Assembly: GCF_000482465.1 (NCBI RefSeq) | Contig: NZ_KI519425.1 | Span: forward strand, 282,609 to 346,608 | Direction: 5' to 3' | From: Runella limosa DSM 17973 | GTDB taxonomy: Bacteria; Bacteroidota; Bacteroidia; Cytophagales; Spirosomataceae | Length of the DNA stretch: 64,000 nt | Shown here: positions 59,245-64,000 of the stretch, in pieces | Layout of the letters: the number at the start of each line of letters is the position of its first letter | Numbering within the stretch: position 1 is the stretch's first letter | Made by a program: the position numbers and the translations under genes | The notes under the pieces: generated by a model | Told to the model about the DNA's origin: nothing | The model's input: only the letters and a program-made list of their open reading frames with translations | The model's database searches: none

Positions 59245-60279
59245 TTATAGGTTGCTAGAATATTCCTTCACAGTGTCGATAAAACAACGCACTTTATCGG
59301 GGTCGGTGTCAGGATAAACGCCATGTCCTAAGTTGGCGATGTAGTGTTGTGTTCCAAAAGTATCTATCATCTTGCGCACCTCTTTGCGAATTTGGTCATA
59401 AGGCGCGTACAACACGCAGGGGTCGAGGTTGCCTTGAAGCGTTTTGTTAGGAATCAGCACGCGTGACTCAGCAGCGTCCATGTTCCAATCTAAGCCTACT
59501 ACCGAACAGCTCAATTGTCCAATTTCTTGGCGGGCAAAAAATGCACCTTTGGCAAAAACCGTCACGGGAGCTTCGGTAACGGCATCGCAGATTTGTTTGA
59601 TATAAGGCAACGAATACTCGCGGTATTGCTCAGGTGAAAGAATACCCGCCCATGAATCGAAGATTTGTACCAAGTTGGCGCCTACGGCAATTTGGGCTTT
59701 TAAATACGCAATGGTGCTGTCGGTGATCTTTTGAAGCAATTTATGTGAAAACTCAGGGTCGGCATACAGGGCTTTTTTAGCGACTGAAAACGTCTTTGAC
59801 CCACGGCCTTCTACCATGTAGCAAAAAATAGTAAAAGGTGCGCCCGCAAAGCCAATGAGTGGTACGCGGCCGTTGAGGTCACGCTTCACGATTTTGATGG
59901 CTTCTAGTACATAGCCCAAATCTGTTTCGGGGTCGGCAATGCGCAAGGCGTCGATATCGGCCGTCGTTTTGACAACGTTCGGAAATACGGGGCCGCGTTT
60001 TTCTTCCATTTCATACGGCAATCCCATGGCCTCGGGCACTACGAGAATGTCAGAAAAAATGATGGCAGCATCTACGCCCAACAAATCAACGGGCTGGATG
60101 GTCACTTCGGCGGCTAGCTCGGGGGTGGTGGCCAATTGGATAAAACTTCCTGCTTTCTCGCGCACAGCACGGTACTCGGCTAAAATTCGACCCGCTTGAC
60201 GCATCATCCAAACAGGTACACGTTCGGTTTTTTCTCCGCGTGCAGCACGCAGAAACAAGTCATTTTGTAGTAATTCCAT
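59245..60279 (-). CDS. hemE: Uroporphyrinogen decarboxylase
   Basis: 344 residues. The N-terminus [20 protein letters not shown] carries the signature Arg of the substrate clamp; [20 protein letters not shown] and [20 protein letters not shown] follow. [20 protein letters not shown] and the ending [20 protein letters not shown] are diagnostic. It removes four carboxyls of uroporphyrinogen III in haem synthesis. A -7 box sits so close to the ATG that the message may be leaderless. No other hem gene is in the window. Confidence 0.97.
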   Translation of the reverse strand: MELLQNDLFLRAARGEKTERVPVWMMRQAGRILAEYRAVREKAGSFIQLATTPELAAEVTIQPVDLLGVDAAIIFSDILVVPEAMGLPYEMEEKRGPVFPNVVKTTADIDALRIADPETDLGYVLEAIKIVKRDLNGRVPLIGFAGAPFTIFCYMVEGRGSKTFSVAKKALYADPEFSHKLLQKITDSTIAYLKAQIAVGANLVQIFDSWAGILSPEQYREYSLPYIKQICDAVTEAPVTVFAKGAFFARQEIGQLSCSVVGLDWNMDAAESRVLIPNKTLQGNLDPCVLYAPYDQIRKEVRKMIDTFGTQHYIANLGHGVYPDTDPDKVRCFIDTVKEYSSNL

Positions 60280-60283
60280 ACTG

Positions 60284-60291
60284 CAAATGTA
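60284..60291 (-). promoter_or_regulatory. -7 box almost touching hemE start
   Basis: TACATTTG on the minus strand is an exact consensus ending 4 nt before the ATG at 60279, predicting a leaderless or nearly leaderless message. Confidence 0.35.
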
Positions 60292-60399
60292 CGAAGAAGC
60301 GGGCAGTTGAGATGGGGGTAGGGGTAGAAATATCCGTTTAATAAAAAAGCCGCCAGCGGGTTTGATCCCAATTGGCGGCTAAGGGTTTATAGAGGAAGG

Positions 60400-61806
60400 T
60401 TACGATGCCAACCCGTCGAGGGAAAGGTGGCCATTATAAAAACGTAAATCAATCAAATCGGGAGGGAGCGTTTTGGTGTTCCAGTGGCGATGGATGCTCA
60501 ACGCCGCCCCCAACGAAGTGGCTTGCGCTATCGATGCCGCAAATACCTCTAGGTCAGGAAAAGCCCCTGCCAACAGATTCATATAAATGGGGTTTTTGGA
60601 AAAACCGCCGTCCACAAAAATCCGCTTAACGGTCGAGCCTCTTAAAACCAACTCCGTCGAAATGATTTGCTGACCGACAATGTCCAAAATCAACTGGTGA
60701 TAGGCTTGTTCGTACGAGTCAAAAGCTCCCAAATCACGTTTTCCAAATAACCCTTCGGTCATCGGAGGTTTTGAGAGGCTTTCAAAGTCGATGCCTTCGG
60801 TTTTTTTCTCGGTTTTGAGTTGCTGAATGATGGCCGCATCAAACGCTACTTTTTTGTAAAAATCCAGGTCTTTGTCAAAATGGGTCGCCAATCGCTTGGT
60901 TTGCTGTTCGTGTTCGTAGCCCGCAAATAAGCGCGATGCCTTCACAGGTTTGCCGTTGTACTGCATGTAGCACAAACAGTCGTATTGAAGCTCCTCGGCC
61001 GTCAGCGGTGTATGATTGTAAGGATTGAGGCTAATGCACCACGTTCCCGTTGAAATCAATACAAAAGGCTCTAAAAAGCTAACCAAGTACGGAATCAAAG
61101 CCGATGAACTATCGTGCAAACCGACGCCAACGATGCGCTCTTGCTCATTGAGCACGTGAGTTGAAACCACGTCTGCGGACTGAATAGGAGCAAGTTTAGC
61201 TCCGATTTGCTCATTGGACACCCAAGCGTGGTAATCATTTGTATCAAAATCCCAAAGGTTGGTATGGCAACCAATGCTCGTAATATCGGAAGCAAACTGC
61301 CCCGAAATCAGCGAACTGACGTATTGGGGTAAGTGCAGTGAGTACTTTATTTTTTCAAACAACGCAGGGTTTTCATGCTTCAGGCGATAAATAATCATCC
61401 CCGAATTGAGGCTCCCTAAAATAGGAGAGGCCGTTTTGCGCGAAAACTCTTGCTCCCCGCCGTAGGTATCATAAAATTGTTTCTTGAGTGCCTCAGGGTA
61501 CGGTTTTAGGTAATTGTACAAAGGAGCAACGGGCTTGCCGTCTTCGCCTACGTGAACAAAACTTGCTCCGTAGGTTGAAAAATTAATGGCTTTGACGTCG
61601 TATTCTTCGAGCGATAACACTTCTTGGAGCGATTGGATAACCCAATCAGTCAAGAGGTCAACGTTTTCGCAAGGGTCGCCGTCTTCGTCGGTTGTTTCGG
61701 GAAATTGCCCCGATTTTTCCAAAACGATGCGATAGTTTTCGTCAAAGAGGAATACTTTTTTGTTGGTTTTACCAATATCCAATACGGCACAAACAGGAGT
61801 TTTCAT
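60400..61806 (-). CDS. FGGY-family carbohydrate kinase (probable L-rhamnulokinase)
   Basis: 468 residues. N-terminal phosphate loop CAVLDIGKTNKKVFLFD, the ATPase fold with LISTGTWCISLNPYNH, and the C-terminal FVDGGFSKNPIYMNLLAGAF with AQATSLGAALSIH. The FGGY family phosphorylates open-chain sugars. rhaI 0.8 kb upstream on the same strand makes L-rhamnulose the likely substrate, though fuculose-type activity cannot be excluded. Its start overlaps the stop of the 171-residue unknown gene by 4 nt (ATGA). Confidence 0.85.
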   Translation of the reverse strand: MKTPVCAVLDIGKTNKKVFLFDENYRIVLEKSGQFPETTDEDGDPCENVDLLTDWVIQSLQEVLSLEEYDVKAINFSTYGASFVHVGEDGKPVAPLYNYLKPYPEALKKQFYDTYGGEQEFSRKTASPILGSLNSGMIIYRLKHENPALFEKIKYSLHLPQYVSSLISGQFASDITSIGCHTNLWDFDTNDYHAWVSNEQIGAKLAPIQSADVVSTHVLNEQERIVGVGLHDSSSALIPYLVSFLEPFVLISTGTWCISLNPYNHTPLTAEELQYDCLCYMQYNGKPVKASRLFAGYEHEQQTKRLATHFDKDLDFYKKVAFDAAIIQQLKTEKKTEGIDFESLSKPPMTEGLFGKRDLGAFDSYEQAYHQLILDIVGQQIISTELVLRGSTVKRIFVDGGFSKNPIYMNLLAGAFPDLEVFAASIAQATSLGAALSIHRHWNTKTLPPDLIDLRFYNGHLSLDGLAS

Positions 61807-62318
61807 TTGTCTTGATTATAACCAGCAATAATGTCTATAAATGCAACAATAATGGCTGCTTTGTGAGGGTTATTGTCTTTTAAAATAAGCGATACAGGAT
61901 AAATTTCGCCATCACTGTCCTGAATTCCACCGTCATATTTATTGTAGTCCATCGGAGCAAAATGCTCAAACCATCTATCAAACTTTGTTTTTCGAATATT
62001 TTGACGTTTGTCTGCTGATTCGCAGATATAAATAAGCAGATGGTCGTTGCTACTAAGGTAAAAGTCTTCAAAGATTGCCGCGATGGTACGAGATACTTTT
62101 GTATCGAATATTGGGCTTCTCCCAGTAGGGTTATCAGCTACAATGATGGATAATTCGTAGGTGTTTGCGGCATATAAGGGATTGTCAAACAAATAGGGTG
62201 TAGGCTTGAGCTTAACTTCATAAACAATGCCATTCTCAGTTTGAAAAGAATAGGTATTGTTTACGCCTCCCCAAAATGAAAAATTATAGTTCTGGGATGA
62301 TAATTCCTCTTGCTGCAT
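61803..62318 (-). CDS. Unknown protein between the rhamnose genes
   Basis: 171 residues from ATG 62318. Compact alpha/beta pattern with YNFSFWGGVNNTYSFQTENG, IVYEVKLKPTPYLFDNPLYA and LLIYICESADKRQNIRKTKF near DRWF. It resembles small uncharacterised Bacteroidota proteins of the DUF6169 kind (tentative). No signal peptide. Its start overlaps the preceding 65-residue gene by 35 nt and its stop overlaps the kinase start, so all three are translated together. It has no evident link to rhamnose breakdown. Confidence 0.65.
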   Translation of the reverse strand: MQQEELSSQNYNFSFWGGVNNTYSFQTENGIVYEVKLKPTPYLFDNPLYAANTYELSIIVADNPTGRSPIFDTKVSRTIAAIFEDFYLSSNDHLLIYICESADKRQNIRKTKFDRWFEHFAPMDYNKYDGGIQDSDGEIYPVSLILKDNNPHKAAIIVAFIDIIAGYNQDK

Positions 62319-62481
62319 TTTTTTTTCGTAATTCTCTAAGCATTGCTTGGTATTCGGGTGTCTTAACCCGTTCCTCCGTTTCTCGACGTGATTCTTCTTG
62401 ACTTGCTTTCCAGCGAGCAATCAAACGATCAATATTTGCCTGACGCTCTTCTTTGGTGAGTTCTTTCTTAACCGTTTTCAT
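62284..62481 (-). CDS. Small highly charged protein between the rhamnose genes
   Basis: 65 residues from ATG 62481 (MKTVKKELTKEERQANIDRL), almost entirely helical and charged (EESRRETEERVKTPEYQAML, RELRKKNAARG). It resembles small partner or antitoxin-type proteins by size and charge but no family is recognised. It has its own -7 box (62506-62513) and overlaps the next gene by 35 nt. The two look like a small paired module. Confidence 0.6.
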   Translation of the reverse strand: MKTVKKELTKEERQANIDRLIARWKASQEESRRETEERVKTPEYQAMLRELRKKNAARGIIIPEL

Positions 62482-62505
62482 TGATTCATTTATTTTATCT
62501 AAAAC

Positions 62506-62513
62506 CAAATATA
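62506..62513 (-). promoter_or_regulatory. -7 box of the inserted module
   Basis: TATATTTG on the minus strand, an exact consensus, about 25 nt before ATG 62481. No -33 TTG at proper spacing. Confidence 0.4.
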
Positions 62514-62540
62514 CGATTTTTTGATTCACGCTATTATGTT

Positions 62541-62580
62541 GAGACAATAGCTGTACATCATTGAGGACAGCTATTGTCTC
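62541..62580. terminator. Terminator-like hairpin between rhaI and the inserted module
   Basis: Perfect 14-bp stem GAGACAATAGCTGT / ACAGCTATTGTCTC with a 12-nt loop; TTTTATTTTTT follows on the + strand. On the minus strand, where rhaI is read, there is no U tract, so termination of rhaI may be partial. Confidence 0.6.
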
Positions 62581-62589
62581 TTTTATTTT

Positions 62590-63864
62590 TTACAAGCCAG
62601 TCGCTACAGTTTTAAGACCACGTTCGGCAATGAGATTTTCGCGTACTTTTAAGTGGCGGAAAAGTCCCAATGGATTTAACGCTCCTCCTGCCCGAAGCCG
62701 AGCTTCGGCTACGATTGCCCGAACGTCGGTACGGAACGCGTTTTGGAGAATTTCTTGGCAACGAACCACATCGCTGACAGCTTGTGCTTCTTCGAGGGCC
62801 TTTCTATCGACCGAAAGTGCCTGAGCATAAGCCATCATAATTCCTTCTACAGATTGTAGTAAGTCTTCAAGCGGGTCTTTGACGTTGTGCGAAGCATCAA
62901 TCATCCAGCCCAAATCAGTCGCGTGATTTAACCCACGGGCATCCATACCGTCCACCAATTCGTTGAAGATAAGGAACAATTGGTACGGTTTCATGGCGCC
63001 TGCCGTAAGGTCGTCATCGCCGTATTTAGAGTCATTGAAGTGGAAACCACCGAGTTTTTCTTCCATCAACAACAAGGCTACAATTTGCTCAATATTGGCG
63101 TTGGGCAAATGGTGTCCCAAATCAACGAGTGTATAGGCGCGGTCACCGAGTTTTTGTACGTACGAGTAGGACTGCCCCCAGTCGCCTACGGTCGTCGAAT
63201 AGAAGTTAGGTTCGTAGGCTTTGTATTCCAAGAACATCTTCCAGTTGTCGGGCATGGCCGCATAAATTTCGTGAAGACTTTCAAGGGTATTTTGGTAAGC
63301 TCTGCGGAAGTTGAGTTGGCCTGGGAAACACGAACCGTCTGAAAGCCAAACGGTCAACGATTCCGAACCAAGCTCGATACCGTGCTTAATCACTTCAATG
63401 TTATGTTCAATGGCTTGTTTACGAACGCCTTTGTCAACGTTTTGTAACGAACCAAACTTATAGCTTAACGCTTGGTCGGCTTGGTCTTGGAAGGTATTGG
63501 AGTTAACGGCGTCAAATTTCAAGCCGTGTTGAGCTGCCAATGCTTTAATCGCTTTGGCATCTTTTGGAATATCCCACGGAATGTGAAGGGAGATCGCGCC
63601 CGATGCTTGATTCAAGGCGTGTAATAAACCTACGTCTTCAATTTTTTCTTCAAGGCTACGAGGTTCGCCACCGCCAGCAAAACGGCCAAAACGCGTTCCG
63701 CCCGTTCCAAGTGCCCACGAAGGAATGGCAATTTGAAAATCAACCAATTTTTGAATGATGGCTTCGGCATTTTCAATTTCTGAAACAGCGAAGCTCAAAC
63801 GGCGTTGATGTCCCGTAAGTAGGTCATCGTTATGCTGTTGTATTTTATACTTTTCGAGTTGCAT
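62590..63864 (-). CDS. rhaI: L-rhamnose isomerase (Pseudomonas stutzeri subtype)
   Basis: 424 residues, the length of the P. stutzeri/Rhizobium-type RhaI rather than enteric RhaA. It interconverts L-rhamnose and L-rhamnulose, with broad substrate range in this subtype. Metal and substrate residues sit in FLEYKAYEPNFYSTTVGDWG, LVDLGHHLPNANIEQIVALL and GGFHFNDSKYGDDDL, with SWALGTGGTRFGRFAGGGEP at the N-terminal part. It is the first gene of the rhamnose group, divergent from a + strand gene that runs off the window. A long palindrome lies between the two. Confidence 0.92.
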   Translation of the reverse strand: MQLEKYKIQQHNDDLLTGHQRRLSFAVSEIENAEAIIQKLVDFQIAIPSWALGTGGTRFGRFAGGGEPRSLEEKIEDVGLLHALNQASGAISLHIPWDIPKDAKAIKALAAQHGLKFDAVNSNTFQDQADQALSYKFGSLQNVDKGVRKQAIEHNIEVIKHGIELGSESLTVWLSDGSCFPGQLNFRRAYQNTLESLHEIYAAMPDNWKMFLEYKAYEPNFYSTTVGDWGQSYSYVQKLGDRAYTLVDLGHHLPNANIEQIVALLLMEEKLGGFHFNDSKYGDDDLTAGAMKPYQLFLIFNELVDGMDARGLNHATDLGWMIDASHNVKDPLEDLLQSVEGIMMAYAQALSVDRKALEEAQAVSDVVRCQEILQNAFRTDVRAIVAEARLRAGGALNPLGLFRHLKVRENLIAERGLKTVATGL

Positions 63865-63911
63865 GGTAAGAATTGGGATGAAGAAGTCAAAAAAACAGGT
63901 TATAGTGATAA

Positions 63912-63941
63912 AATCTAACGCCTGAATTCAGGCGTTAGATT
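63912..63941. promoter_or_regulatory. 30-bp perfect palindrome in the divergent rha intergenic
   Basis: Centred on GAATTC with outer arms AATCTAACGCCT / AGGCGTTAGATT, so all 30 bases pair. It lies between rhaI (start 63864) and the gene starting near 63960. It may be a regulator site for the rhamnose genes, or a copy of a dispersed repeat. Confidence 0.5.
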
Positions 63942-63959
63942 CGAGTATTAAACTAACCT

Positions 63960-64000
63960 ATGATGAAAAAACAATCTTTTTTAGCGAACAAACGCCATGG
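63960..64000 (+). CDS. Start of a gene cut by the window end
   Basis: ATG ATG at 63960-63965, then 11 further codons (MMKKQSFLANKRH) to the window end. It diverges from rhaI, across the 30-bp palindrome. Too short to identify; in similar loci this position holds another rhamnose enzyme, a transporter or a regulator. Confidence 0.35.
   Translation, partial: MMKKQSFLANKRH

Noticed and set aside
1-64000. tRNA, rRNA, riboswitch, CRISPR and insertion sequences
   Set aside because: Intergenic stretches were read on both strands and none showed cloverleaf, conserved rRNA, spaced direct repeats or transposase frames.

Overview
The window looks like chromosome of a Bacteroidota bacterium, probably of the order Cytophagales (Spirosomaceae-like; this placement is inferred). 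The evidence is SusC/FecA-type TonB-dependent receptors paired with DUF4249 lipoproteins, an ECF sigma/FecR pair, two secreted proteins with type B type IX secretion (T9SS) C-terminal domains, a PorE-like OmpA protein, Bacteroidota-type promoters (TAnnTTTG at -7, TTG near -33), and almost no Shine-Dalgarno sequences. No rRNA, tRNA, CRISPR array or insertion sequence was recognised.

Layout. 0.1-5.5 kb: housekeeping and small genes (ribH, hisH, a rhodanese, a TPMT-like methyltransferase, two exported unknowns, dihydroorotase). 5.5-16.1 kb: an uptake locus on the + strand with two TonB receptor/DUF4249 pairs, an exported unknown and a macroglobulin-like exported protein. 16.1-21.3 kb: a DUF433/DUF5615 toxin-antitoxin-like pair, then ECF sigma, FecR, an STN-domain protein with 16-residue repeats, and a small outer-membrane barrel. 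21.4-27.3 kb: an amino-acid permease, truncated haemoglobin, CBM48-like protein, thioesterase, histidine phosphatase, pyrF and a bile-acid-symporter-like protein.

27.3-41 kb is an AT-rich accessory region of mostly unknown genes. Its first part (27.3-35.0 kb, all minus strand) holds two signal-less wall-lytic enzymes, a TIGR02594-type peptidase and a GH46 chitosanase-like enzyme. Each lies next to one of a pair of paralogous exported proteins. The same block has a holin-like two-helix protein, a membrane-anchored coiled-coil protein and an exported protein with an HxSNG motif like that of outer-membrane phospholipase A. Its second part (35.2-40.8 kb) is a histidine kinase and response regulator enclosing an operon of three further genes: a 149-residue protein ending in SRPPCN, an APH-fold phosphotransferase and a HopA1-family protein. 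APH plus HopA1 is the enzyme pair of class V lanthipeptides and thioamitides, so this is the best candidate for an undescribed system: a RiPP-like modification operon in Bacteroidota under its own two-component control.

41-64 kb returns to ordinary genes: a GH92 mannosidase, two T9SS cargo proteins, DUF192, cysS, uridine kinase, PspC, a cold-shock protein with a long leader, a PorE-like protein, a GH3-family adenylating enzyme, a lytic transglycosylase, YceI, a GT2 mannosyltransferase, hemE and an L-rhamnose locus (FGGY kinase and rhaI). The rhamnose locus is interrupted by a two-gene module of unknown function.
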